Positions 7,022 through 14,214 are shown, counted from the stretch's first letter. The stretch is DNA of 23,530 bases from Chloroflexota bacterium (GCA_029555885.1 JAKPQT010000038.1:1-23530), one strand, 5' to 3'. Numbers and translations are program-made. The notes: generated by a model not told the origin, from the sequence alone.

Positions 7022-7906
7022 CTACTCTGCCAGCATCCGCTTCATCGCTGCGATGTGCGCGGGGGTACTGCCACAGCACGCGCCGATGTAGCTCACGCCC
7101 AGCGCCTTCATCTTGGCTGCGTACTCGGCCATGACCTCAGGGGTGCCGTCGTAGTGAATCTGCTTGTCCACATACTTGGGCAGGCCGGCGTTCGACTGCG
7201 CCATCAGAAAGACCCCATCCGGCTTCACTGCGGCCATCTCTGAGATGACGCGCTCGATCTCGTCCGGCCCATTGCCGCAGTTCGCGCCGATCACGCGCAC
7301 GCCCAGATCGTGCAGCGCGGCGAGAGCCTGCACAGGTTTGACGCCCATCATCGTGCGGAAACGGGTATCAAAGGTCATGGTCGCGGCAATCGGCAGGTCA
7401 GAGACGGATCGAATGCCCTCGACTGCTGCCTGGACCTCGTCAAGCGCACTCATGGTTTCGATGAGGAAGAAGTCCACCCCGCCCTCGGCCAGCGCAGCGG
7501 CCTGCTCCGCAAACGCGGCGCGGGCTCCCTCCGGCGTCAGCGTGCCCAGCGGCTCCATGATTTCACCGGTCGGCCCCATCGAACCGGCGACCAGCACCTC
7601 GTGGTCCGCCGCATCGGCCACCTCGCGTGCCAGCCGCGCGCCTGCGACGTTATACTCATGCACGTGCGACTCCAGGTTCTCACGCGCCAGGCGGTAGCTC
7701 GTCCCGCCAAAGGTGTTCGTGGTGATGATCTGCGAGCCGGCATCGACATAGCCCTGATAGATGCCCTTGACTGCGTCAGGACGCGCGACATTCCAGGCTT
7801 CGGGCGCACCGCCGGTCGTCAACCCAGCAGCCTGCAGCATGGTCCCCATCGCGCCGTCACCAATCACCACGGTGTGCGCCCGGATGAAATCGGTCAGTCT
7901 GTCCAC
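7022..7906 (-). CDS. Homocysteine S-methyltransferase-domain protein (stand-alone MetH Hcy module type)
   Basis: This 294-aa TIM-barrel protein is complete for the homocysteine S-methyltransferase domain (MetH N-terminal module/BHMT family). It begins with VIGDGAMGTMLQAAG, followed by TTNTFGGTSYRL and AGSMGPTGEIMEP. The Zn-binding cysteines are all present: Cys210 in GANCGNG, and Cys277 and Cys278 in GACCGSTP. The family moves a methyl group to homocysteine, or another thiol, activated by Zn. The gene starts with GTG, preceded by AGAGGAAG, 37 nt after the corrinoid protein gene, so the methyl donor is likely methyl-cobalamin on that protein. With the folate enzyme at 14285 and the activator at 9204 it makes a plausible split methionine synthase. 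A different thiol acceptor cannot be excluded. Confidence 0.88.
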   Translation of the reverse strand: MDRLTDFIRAHTVVIGDGAMGTMLQAAGLTTGGAPEAWNVARPDAVKGIYQGYVDAGSQIITTNTFGGTSYRLARENLESHVHEYNVAGARLAREVADAADHEVLVAGSMGPTGEIMEPLGTLTPEGARAAFAEQAAALAEGGVDFFLIETMSALDEVQAAVEGIRSVSDLPIAATMTFDTRFRTMMGVKPVQALAALHDLGVRVIGANCGNGPDEIERVISEMAAVKPDGVFLMAQSNAGLPKYVDKQIHYDGTPEVMAEYAAKMKALGVSYIGACCGSTPAHIAAMKRMLAE

Positions 7907-7943
7907 ACTTCCTCTTTTTCGGCTATGCCTGCCGAACGGTCTG

Positions 7944-8615
7944 CTATTGTGCCTGCATCACGGCCTTTGCGGTCACGACCGCCTCTGCCGCATCCTTGCA
8001 ATAATGGTCCGCGCCGATATCTTCTGCAAAGGCGCTGTTGAGCGGCGCGCCGCCGACCAGCACCTTGACCCGTTCGCGCAGCCCTTCTTCCTTGAGCCGG
8101 TCGATGACGTTAAGCATGTAGGGCATGGTCGTGGTCAGCAGCGCGGACATGCCGAGGATGTCGGCGTTGTGCTCACGGATGGCCGCGATGAACTTATCCG
8201 CGTCCACGTTGATGCCGAGGTTGTGCACCTCAAAGCCTGCGCCCTCCCACATCATGCCGACGAGGTTCTTGCCGATGTCATGGATGTCACCCTTGACCGT
8301 GCCGATGACGGCAATGCCAATCTTGGGCGCGCCGGTCTCCGTCAAGAGCGGGCGCAGGATCTCCATGGCAGCCTTCATCGCGTTGGCCGCGCGCAGCACC
8401 TCCGGCACCCACAGGATGCCCGCGCCAAAGTCGCGGCCCACGATGTCCATGGCAGCCACAAGGCCATAGTTCAGCACATTGGCCGGCGATTCACCCCAGG
8501 CGAGCGCCTTGCGCGTCGCCTCGACCACTTCCTCCTTGAGCCCGTCGTACAGGTCATCCTGCATGTTCGTGTAATGCTCTTGCAGTTCGGGCGATAGGTT
8601 GGCAAACTCAGACAT
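7944..8615 (-). CDS. Corrinoid (cobalamin-binding) methyl-carrier protein
   Basis: This 223-aa protein has two domains: a helical cap (residues 1-95, with DLYDGLKEEVVEATRKAL and GILWVPEVL) and a Rossmann-like B12-binding domain. The DxHxxG motif is GDIHDIG with Asp110, His112 as the lower Co ligand, and Gly115. It is followed by the conserved MSALLTTTM and VGGAPLN segments. This is the standard MtaC/MtbC/MetH-type methyl carrier, which shuttles a methyl group between a donor methyltransferase and an acceptor methyltransferase. The ATG at 8615 is preceded by AGGAAGG. Directly downstream is the homocysteine-type methyltransferase, its likely acceptor enzyme. A 112-nt gap separates it from the upstream DinB gene; I see no B12-box or other riboswitch feature there. 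Confidence 0.93.
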   Translation of the reverse strand: MSEFANLSPELQEHYTNMQDDLYDGLKEEVVEATRKALAWGESPANVLNYGLVAAMDIVGRDFGAGILWVPEVLRAANAMKAAMEILRPLLTETGAPKIGIAVIGTVKGDIHDIGKNLVGMMWEGAGFEVHNLGINVDADKFIAAIREHNADILGMSALLTTTMPYMLNVIDRLKEEGLRERVKVLVGGAPLNSAFAEDIGADHYCKDAAEAVVTAKAVMQAQ

Positions 8616-8727
8616 GACACCTTCCTGACAACAAGTGATCTCTACAACACCAGCTTAAACGCGCTCCGGCTCGGTTGTGCAACCTGCGGTTGCCGAGACC
8701 GACCAGAGCAGATTCCGGATAGAACAT

Positions 8728-9201
8728 CTATGCAGCGCCGTCCAGGATGGCCCGGATGCGGGCCAGTTGTTCCTCGTCGTTGGCAAGGAGCGCCTCAACC
8801 TGGCTGCGCAGCGTGATCGGCCCCAGCTCCGCGTGGACCGCGGGCCGCGCCCGGGCCACAGGCGCCAGGCTTTCCAGAAAGTCGAGCGTGGAAGTGCGCA
8901 ACGATGTGAACGTCTCGATCAGGATGGGAACCGGCGTGTCGGGGTCATAGTCGCCCGTGATGCGCCCGATGGCTGTGACGTAGGGATTCTCCTGCAGGGT
9001 GATGCGCACCAGACGGGCACGATAGGGCGGCTCGACCGCGCACAGATGGCTGATAATTTCGCTCACCGACCACTGATCGGGCGCGGGCCGCGTGCGCAGG
9101 ATGTGCGGCGAGACGTCCGCGGTCAGATCGCGTAGCGTGCGCGGGGTCTGCCGCAGGAGCGCCAGGACATCCGGCCAGGCTGCCGTCGTGGCTTGGGTCA
9201 T
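8728..9201 (-). CDS. DinB-fold protein with incomplete metal site
   Basis: This 157-aa protein belongs to the DinB superfamily by its segments RPAPDQWSVSEIISHLCAVE (His52) and the C-terminal helix LLANDEEQLARIRAIL. In typical members the last helix carries two His ligands in an H-D-x-x-H pattern. Here those positions read N-D-E-E-Q, so the metal site looks degenerate, suggesting a binding or scaffold role or a relaxed chemistry. It begins 2 nt after the stop of the RamA-like gene, and its AAGGAGG ribosome-binding site lies inside the end of that gene, so the two are tightly coupled. The corrinoid protein follows after 112 nt. Confidence 0.8.
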   Translation of the reverse strand: MTQATTAAWPDVLALLRQTPRTLRDLTADVSPHILRTRPAPDQWSVSEIISHLCAVEPPYRARLVRITLQENPYVTAIGRITGDYDPDTPVPILIETFTSLRTSTLDFLESLAPVARARPAVHAELGPITLRSQVEALLANDEEQLARIRAILDGAA

Positions 9202-9203
9202 CG

Positions 9204-11381
9204 CTACTGCCCTCCTTCCGTGCTTACCACCTGTCGCCGCCGGCTGCGTGCTTTGACGATGTCAGAGACGCCGCGGGCCCGCCGCCGTGCAGTCGCAGCT
9301 TCGAGTATCTCCGCCAGGTGCGGGAAGCTGTCGACCGAATGCGGCAGCGGCATGGCTTCCACAAAAGTGTCCTGGAAGCGCGGTTCGAGCGCAATGCCGA
9401 TGTACTTCGTCCAGCGCGCCAACCGCCGCGCATCTTCGCGCTCGTTCTTGTTAAGCAGCGCGATACGCGCGCCATCGCCCGCGGAGTTGCCGACGGTGGT
9501 CACCCGGGCCAGGTCGCAATCGGGAATCATGCCGAGCACCATCGCGTGCTTTGAGTCGATGTAGCTGCCGAACGCGCCGGCCAGCATGACGCGGTCCACC
9601 CGGTCCACGCCCATGCGATCCATCAACAGCCGCGCCCCGGAATAGAGTGCGGCCTTGCCGAGTTGAATGTTGCGCACGTCCTCGCTCGTGATGACCACCG
9701 GCCGGCCCGTGCTCGTCTCATGCGGCCAGGCCAGCACGTACTCGGCTTTCGCACCCTGCCAACTCAGCCGCGAGGACTCGATTTCCGGCGCAAACCGACC
9801 GTCGGGGGTCAGCATGCCCGCCATGAATAGCTCGGCCACAGCCTCGATGATGCCCGAACCGCAGATGCCTGCAGCCAGGATCGGTGCGTCGCCGGGCCGC
9901 AGCCGGCGCTTGTGGCGGGGCGCGTCGAACGAAGCGACGTCCGGCTCGGCGTCCTCGACGTGCATACCGTCATCGCGGGCCGGATTGTGTCCCGATGGGT
10001 CGGCGCTCTCGCCGCTCGTCCACTGGTCGTTCCACTCGTCGCGGCCGATAACCTTGAAGCGTGCCTCCAGCGTCTCCGGGTCGATGCGCACGCGCTCGAT
10101 GGCGCCCGGCGCCGCGCGCATACCGTGGCGAATCTGCGCGCCCTCGAACGCGGGACCGGTCGGGCTGGACGCGGAGAAGAGCTGTTTGGAATTGCCCAAG
10201 AGCAGTTCTCCGTTGGTGCCGACGTCCACGATGAGCCAGACTTCGTTCTCCGGGGCCTTGTCCGGCTCTTCGGCCAGGATGACGCCCACGTTGTCCGCGC
10301 CGACATGCCCGGCCTCGACGGGGAGCACATGCGCCTGCGCGCCTGGCGCGAGACGCAATCCGAGCTCCCGAGCCTTTACGTCCACGGCATCGCTGATCGC
10401 CGGCGCGAAGGGCGATTGGCCCAGCTCGCGCGGCGGGATGTTGAGCAAGATGTGATGCATGACGCTGTTGCCGACCAGCACAATGTCAGTGATCGCGGTC
10501 ACCGGTATGTCGGCCTCGGCCGCGGCCTGTCGCGCAAGCTCATTCAGCGCGGCGATAATCGCGTCGTGCAGCGTTGCCAGTCCCTCGGCCCCGTTCAGGT
10601 CGCAATAGCTGACCCGGCTCATCAGGTCCTCGCCGTAGGCCACCTGCGGGTTCATCTGGCTCACCGTCGCGAGTACCTCGCCGGTCCGGAGGTCGCACAG
10701 GTGCATTGCAACGCTCGTCGTGCCGATGTCTACGGCCAGGCCGTAGGCCTCCTCAGCATAGCCTGGCTGCACGCGCACAGCCTCGCGGCCCTGCCAGACC
10801 GTGACCGTCACTTTCCAGTCGCCCTTGCGCACGACGCGCTGCAGGTCGTTCAGCAGGATAGGGTCGAGATGCACGCCGGGCAGATCAAAGCGCTCGGCCA
10901 GCTCATTGGCGATGCGGTCCCAATCGCCAAGCTGATGTTCCAGCGTCGGCTCCTCGATCTCGACATAGTACAGGCGGATGGGCGGATCAATCTCGATGGC
11001 GCGCACGGTGGCAGCCTTACGCACCACCTGCTTGCGTGCCTGGCTTTCCTCGGGCACGAAGATCATCAGGTCGCCGTGCACTTCGCAGGAACAGGATAAC
11101 CGCCGCCCCGGCAGGGCGGGATGTTTGTCGAAGTAACGCGTCTCCCGACCATCGGGCGGGGAGAGATGGTCCGCGGCCGAATCTATACCGTGCTTGGAAA
11201 AGTGCCCCTCCTGGACCATGACCTGGCACTTGCCGCACGTCTGGCGGCCGCTGCAGATAGACTCGATTTCGACGCCGAGCGCGCGCGCTGCGTCCAGCAG
11301 GTTCGTGCCGTCCGCGACTTCACCCTGGCGGCCGGAAGGCTGGAACACAACACGATGAGTTTTGGCTGAATTGAGAGACAT
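9204..11381 (-). CDS. RamA-like corrinoid-protein reductive activator (2Fe-2S ferredoxin + ASKHA/DUF4445)
   Basis: This 725-aa protein is a corrinoid activation ATPase of the RamA/RACo class. The N-terminal ferredoxin domain carries Cys43, Cys49 and Cys52 (SICSGRQTCGKC) and a later Cys pair in RRLSCSCEVHG, giving the ligand set of a plant-type [2Fe-2S] cluster. A linker to about residue 210 is followed by the ASKHA ATPase domain: AVDIGTTS near 218, IVDVGTNGELLLGN near 387, GICGSGI near 497 and MLAGAFGSYID near 603. Family proteins use ATP and a low-potential electron to reduce inactive Co(II) to Co(I). An acidic, low-complexity insertion of about 50 residues (near 444-494) interrupts the ATPase domain. 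It leads the cluster that contains the corrinoid protein, its probable client. The start lies next to a good promoter. Confidence 0.92.
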   Translation of the reverse strand: MSLNSAKTHRVVFQPSGRQGEVADGTNLLDAARALGVEIESICSGRQTCGKCQVMVQEGHFSKHGIDSAADHLSPPDGRETRYFDKHPALPGRRLSCSCEVHGDLMIFVPEESQARKQVVRKAATVRAIEIDPPIRLYYVEIEEPTLEHQLGDWDRIANELAERFDLPGVHLDPILLNDLQRVVRKGDWKVTVTVWQGREAVRVQPGYAEEAYGLAVDIGTTSVAMHLCDLRTGEVLATVSQMNPQVAYGEDLMSRVSYCDLNGAEGLATLHDAIIAALNELARQAAAEADIPVTAITDIVLVGNSVMHHILLNIPPRELGQSPFAPAISDAVDVKARELGLRLAPGAQAHVLPVEAGHVGADNVGVILAEEPDKAPENEVWLIVDVGTNGELLLGNSKQLFSASSPTGPAFEGAQIRHGMRAAPGAIERVRIDPETLEARFKVIGRDEWNDQWTSGESADPSGHNPARDDGMHVEDAEPDVASFDAPRHKRRLRPGDAPILAAGICGSGIIEAVAELFMAGMLTPDGRFAPEIESSRLSWQGAKAEYVLAWPHETSTGRPVVITSEDVRNIQLGKAALYSGARLLMDRMGVDRVDRVMLAGAFGSYIDSKHAMVLGMIPDCDLARVTTVGNSAGDGARIALLNKNEREDARRLARWTKYIGIALEPRFQDTFVEAMPLPHSVDSFPHLAEILEAATARRRARGVSDIVKARSRRRQVVSTEGGQ

Positions 11382-11418
11382 GGCGACTCACTGGCAAAGG
11401 TGATTCAATGACGGTGCG

Positions 11419-11447
11419 ATTGTACGCCAAAAGGGGCCACAAGGCAA
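11419..11447 (-). promoter_or_regulatory. Sigma-70 promoter of the ramA-like/corrinoid cluster
   Basis: On the minus strand TTGCCT (11447-11442) and TACAAT (11424-11419) are 17 bp apart. Transcription would begin near 11412, 31 nt before the ATG at 11381. No equally good promoter is seen before the downstream genes, so it may drive all seven genes to 4417. Confidence 0.6.
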
Positions 11448-11449
11448 AC

Positions 11450-11476
11450 GGCTTGCAAGCTGCGGCTTGCAAGCTG
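11450..11476. repeat. Tandem 13-bp repeat with two perfect 10-bp palindromes
   Basis: GGCTTGCAAGCTG occurs twice (11450-11462 and 11464-11476) with one base between. Each copy contains the perfect palindrome GCTTGCAAGC. They begin 3 bp beyond the -35 of the ramA-like promoter and about 20 bp before the UDG-like promoter. They could be operator sites or part of the skewed intergenic repeat family. Confidence 0.5.
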
Positions 11477-11494
11477 GGGGCTACAGGTTTAAGG

Positions 11495-11522
11495 TTACAG
11501 GTTCGCTGAACGGAGTTATAAT
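11495..11522 (+). promoter_or_regulatory. Probable promoter of the UDG-like gene
   Basis: A consensus -10 TATAAT (11517-11522) is preceded after 16 bp by a weak -35 TTACAG (11495-11500) that falls within the aggttacagg repeat text. The ATG at 11554 has AAGGAGG 9 nt upstream. Confidence 0.45.
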
Positions 11523-11553
11523 ATGCCTGTCACCTCAAGGAGGGAGCGAGCAT

Positions 11554-12159
11554 ATGAAGATAGGCGACCTCATTCACTGTGCGGACTTGCCCTGCGCCGA
11601 CGTCAACCACGAATGTTATGTCATTCCGAACGTCGATGTGCAGCCAGAGCATGTGTCCATCGTGCTCATCTCCGAGGCTGCACCGCAGAACCCTGCGGAC
11701 GACTACTATGCGCCGGGCAACCCGTTGTTCGGCCAGACGACCGTCCAGGCTTTCCGCGATGCGGGGGCGGCCGTTAGCTCGCTGGAGGACATCCTCGACT
11801 TGGGCGTGTATCTGACTACTGCAGTCAAGTGTGGCAAGATGGGCTACGGGATCAGCACCGCGACCATCAAACAATGCTCGCACCTGCTGGAACAGGAGCT
11901 CGCGCCCTTCCAGCACGTCAATGCCTGGCTGCTGATGGGCGATGTGGCGATCAAGGCGGTCAATGCGATCGCTGCGCGCACGGGCGAGCCGCGTGTCATC
12001 CCGGCGGGGTCCACGTACAAGATTCGCGGGGGGACGTACACCTTCCGGGGCGGCCGGGCTTTTCCTTCCTATCTTCAAGCGGGGCCAAGCTTCTTCATCG
12101 AGAAGAGCAAGCGCCAGATGATTGCACAGGACATCGCGGCCGCGCTCGCGCTGAGGTAG
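11554..12159 (+). CDS. Uracil-DNA glycosylase superfamily protein, divergent
   Basis: This 201-aa protein resembles the uracil-DNA glycosylase superfamily, family-4 style. The motif-A region reads LISEAAPQNPADDYY, where family 4 has GEAPG. LGVYLTTAVKC matches the conserved 'itNvvKC' strand, and ALLMGDVAIKA-like text (residues 129-140) matches the core strand before the second motif. Cys93 and Cys108 have the spacing of two [4Fe-4S] ligands in family-4 enzymes, and Cys9 and Cys14 could supply the others. The usual HPS leucine-loop motif is not evident; FPSYLQAGPSFF occupies that place. It could be a DNA repair glycosylase or a derived member with other activity. The start is set by AAGGAGG at 11538-11544; the longer in-frame start at 11467 lies in repeat text. 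Confidence 0.7.
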   Translation: MKIGDLIHCADLPCADVNHECYVIPNVDVQPEHVSIVLISEAAPQNPADDYYAPGNPLFGQTTVQAFRDAGAAVSSLEDILDLGVYLTTAVKCGKMGYGISTATIKQCSHLLEQELAPFQHVNAWLLMGDVAIKAVNAIAARTGEPRVIPAGSTYKIRGGTYTFRGGRAFPSYLQAGPSFFIEKSKRQMIAQDIAAALALR

Positions 12160-12242
12160 TTACAGGTTGGAAGGTTGCAGGTTGAAGGTTGTTCCGTTGA
12201 ACAGTACATCCTCGAAACCTGCAACCTGCTAACCTGCAACCG
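12160..12242. repeat. Inverted/direct repeat tract between convergent genes
   Basis: GGTTGCAGGTT (12173-12183) is the reverse complement of AACCTGCAACC at 12216-12226 and again at 12231-12241. Further imperfect copies (ggttggaagg, ggttgaaggttg) flank it. It fills the gap between the UDG-like gene and the convergent PHP gene and could fold as an 11-bp stem, so it may serve as a bidirectional terminator. There is no clear U-tract. Confidence 0.55.
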
Positions 12243-12262
12243 TTTATCTGTGACCTCTGTGG

Positions 12263-13141
12263 CTACTCCGTGAACAAGTGGTTGGTCCAGGCGCGGCGGC
12301 CCATGTCGTCCTCGACCTCCAGGTACGCATAACGCCAGTCGTCCGGCACGTCGAACGCGGCCGAGGTCAGGCGGCGGCCGTCGAAGCTGCCGACGCGCTG
12401 GCCGTGGCTGTTCGGGCCAACTAATCGCGCGAACTGGACGGGCGAGGTTTCGAGGCTAACGCGTCGGCCGTCGTAGGCGATGCTGTGGATGACCGGGCCA
12501 CAGGACGAGTAGAAGTGGCCTGCGCGCAGCGCAGACAAGATGGCTGCAGGGGTGCGCTCGGCCACGGCAACCATGACCCACCCGCCGTTCCAGCCGGGAT
12601 GCTCGGCGCGGATGTGTGCGTCGTCCACTGCCAGGCCGAGGACGGCATTATTGCGCTCCAACAACGTGGTCCAGTAGACCCCGCCGTCCCCCTTGCCGTT
12701 CAGCCAGCGGCACACATGGTTGTAGACCTCGACGCCGTCGAAATGATGCCGCCGCGCGTCGTCCAGGGTGTTCGCGCACCAATGCGGATGCGCCAGGATA
12801 AGCAGCGCGCCCTGCTCGCGGGCCGCGACCATCGCCGGCACGAGTCCCTCCTCCTGCCGGAGGCCCGTCACCCGGCCCAGGACCGCAACATGATACATCG
12901 CGCCTGTCTGGTCGGTGCCGTGCAGCTCCACGCCGTCGAGCCAGAGCAGCGGATAGGCGGCCGTGTCGTTCGCCGTGTCGGACAGCACCCAGTGGTCAGT
13001 GCGGAACAGGAAGTCGTAGCCGGCGCCCGCGTACAGCGTAGTGAGCGCGGGGAAGTCAAGCCCGCCGTCGGAGGCGGTGCTGTGGATGTGAGTGTTGCCC
13101 TTGAGCCAGCCCGTGCCGGGCGGATAACGAAATTGTCGCAT
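12263..13141 (-). CDS. PHP-domain metal-dependent phosphoesterase
   Basis: This 292-aa protein has a complete PHP metal site. GNTHIHSTASDG contributes His18, His20 and Asp25, FRTDHW contributes Asp49 and His50, LAHPHW contributes two His near 118-120, and LAVDDAH gives the last pair near 177-179. Stand-alone PHP proteins hydrolyse phosphoesters such as histidinol phosphate, 3',5'-nucleotide bisphosphates or oligonucleotide ends. The C-terminal part (residues 200-292) is beta-rich, with SFDGRRLTSAAFDVPDDWRY, an extension seen in secreted or sugar-linked PHP proteins, but there is no signal peptide here. The gene is monocistronic and faces the UDG-like gene. The substrate is unknown. Confidence 0.87.
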   Translation of the reverse strand: MRQFRYPPGTGWLKGNTHIHSTASDGGLDFPALTTLYAGAGYDFLFRTDHWVLSDTANDTAAYPLLWLDGVELHGTDQTGAMYHVAVLGRVTGLRQEEGLVPAMVAAREQGALLILAHPHWCANTLDDARRHHFDGVEVYNHVCRWLNGKGDGGVYWTTLLERNNAVLGLAVDDAHIRAEHPGWNGGWVMVAVAERTPAAILSALRAGHFYSSCGPVIHSIAYDGRRVSLETSPVQFARLVGPNSHGQRVGSFDGRRLTSAAFDVPDDWRYAYLEVEDDMGRRAWTNHLFTE

Positions 13142-13285
13142 GCTGCATCATCCTGAAAACGATTTTATGCGGGTGTTCGACTACCCTAGCAGAGACGCCA
13201 TAATCGCGCAAATCACTGCCTTCGACTATAGTATGGCAGGCCCACACCTTCGGCCCATGATGACTGTGTGGAGAGAGATGCGTCC

Positions 13286-13314
13286 TTGCTCCCAAATCGT
13301 GGCGGCGGTATACT
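13286..13314 (+). promoter_or_regulatory. Promoter of the two-gene nucleotidyltransferase module (near-leaderless)
   Basis: TTGCTC (13286-13291) and TATACT (13309-13314) are 17 bp apart. The predicted transcription start, near 13320-13322, is only 2-4 nt before the ATG at 13324, and no Shine-Dalgarno precedes that ATG. This suggests leaderless translation of the first gene. Confidence 0.6.
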
Positions 13315-13323
13315 GCCCGTACC

Positions 13324-13584
13324 ATGAACGACCTAGATTATGACACCGACCCGCAAGCCCAACAAGTTCTGGTTGGGCTGCTGCGCGACGCGCCGGAGTG
13401 GCGGCGCATCGAAATCATGTGCGGCATGATCGAGGCGCTCCAGCAGTTGGTCTTCAGCGGTGTACGCCAACGGCATCCTCATGCCAGCGAGAGTGAGGTG
13501 CGACGCCTGGTGGCCGATATCCTGCTGGGACCTGAGATGGCAGAGAAAGTGTACGGTGCGCGGGTCTCCGGAGGCGTACGATGA
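13324..13584 (+). CDS. Small protein of unknown function, partner of downstream nucleotidyltransferase
   Basis: This 86-aa, predicted helical, acidic-to-neutral protein has no recognised domain. Its core reads LLRDAPEWRRIEIMCGMIEALQ followed by VRQRHPHASESEVRRLVADILLG and ends with MAEKVYG. The 'RQRHP..SE.E.RR..AD.LLG' pattern is one I associate with small proteins encoded next to AbiEii-like nucleotidyltransferases in Chloroflexota and cyanobacteria (recalled, not searched). It overlaps the next gene by ATGA, so the two are translationally coupled. It starts almost at the predicted transcription start. A role as partner or antitoxin of the transferase is plausible but unproven. Confidence 0.75.
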   Translation: MNDLDYDTDPQAQQVLVGLLRDAPEWRRIEIMCGMIEALQQLVFSGVRQRHPHASESEVRRLVADILLGPEMAEKVYGARVSGGVR

Positions 13585-14159
13585 CGCTTTCGGAACCGCT
13601 GGCGGTCACTTTCACGGTGATCGATGTGCTCGATGCGCTGGGCATCCCTTACCTGCTGGGGGGGTCGTTCGCCAGCTCGGCACAGGGCGCGGCCCGGGCT
13701 ACGCTCGACGCGGATCTCGTCGCCGATCTGCGGCCGGAGCACGTGGCGCCCTTTGTCGCTGCTTTGCGCGATGCGTTCTACCTCGATCCTGACACGGTAC
13801 GGTCGGCGGTGCTCAATCGGGGGAGCTTCAACCTGATCCATCTGCAGACGATGTTCAAGGTGGATGTCTTTGTCCATAAAGGGCGCCCATTTGATCGGGC
13901 ACAGTTTGAGCGCCGTCGGGCTACTCAGCTCTCCGTCGATCCGCCGCGCACTGCATACCTTTCCAGCCCGGAGGATACGGTGCTCGCAAAGCTGGTATGG
14001 TACCGCTTGGGCGATGAGGTATCGGACCGCCAGTGGCGCGATATCCTGAGCGTCTTGCGCGTGCAGGCAGGCCGGCTCGACGTGCCCTACCTGCGCCGAT
14101 GGGCTGAGGAATTGGCCGTCAGCGATCTGCTTGCGCGTGCCCTCGAGCAGACCGCATGA
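13581..14159 (+). CDS. Nucleotidyltransferase-superfamily protein (AbiEii-like)
   Basis: This 192-aa protein has the nucleotidyltransferase-fold signature: LLGGSFASS (Gly27-Gly28-Ser29), then TLDADLVAD with Asp43 and Asp45, and FKVDVFV with a third acidic residue near 95. The later segment SPEDTVLAKLVWYRLG followed by RQWRDILSVLRVQ is characteristic of the AbiEii-like/DUF nucleotidyltransferases. AbiEii proteins act as GTP- or CTP-dependent toxins in type IV toxin-antitoxin systems with an AbiEi winged-helix antitoxin. The partner here is a different, 86-aa helical protein. Its start codon overlaps the stop of that gene. The biochemical target is unknown. Confidence 0.8.
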   Translation: MTLSEPLAVTFTVIDVLDALGIPYLLGGSFASSAQGAARATLDADLVADLRPEHVAPFVAALRDAFYLDPDTVRSAVLNRGSFNLIHLQTMFKVDVFVHKGRPFDRAQFERRRATQLSVDPPRTAYLSSPEDTVLAKLVWYRLGDEVSDRQWRDILSVLRVQAGRLDVPYLRRWAEELAVSDLLARALEQTA

Positions 14160-14185
14160 GCTATACACTCAAATCCGAGTGCGAT

Positions 14186-14214
14186 TTGCACCCACTTAGT
14201 GCCTGCACTATAAT
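14186..14214 (+). promoter_or_regulatory. Sigma-70 promoter of the methyl-folate methyltransferase gene
   Basis: TTGCAC (14186-14191) and a perfect TATAAT (14209-14214) are 17 bp apart. The leader to the ATG at 14285 is about 65 nt and carries CAGGAG 9 nt before the start. I see no riboswitch-like element in this short leader. Confidence 0.75.

Noticed and set aside
8616..8727. Possible cobalamin riboswitch upstream of the corrinoid protein
   Set aside because: The gap is only 112 nt and I found no B12-box consensus or multi-stem arrangement; only a short GGTTG/CAACC dyad is visible.
9912..11099. 395-codon plus-strand open frame
   Set aside because: Antisense to the RamA-like gene, which has clear Fe-S and ATPase motifs.
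12160..12242. CRISPR-like short repeats
   Set aside because: The repeats are about 11 bp, irregularly spaced, without unique spacers or cas genes; they are low-complexity intergenic repeats.
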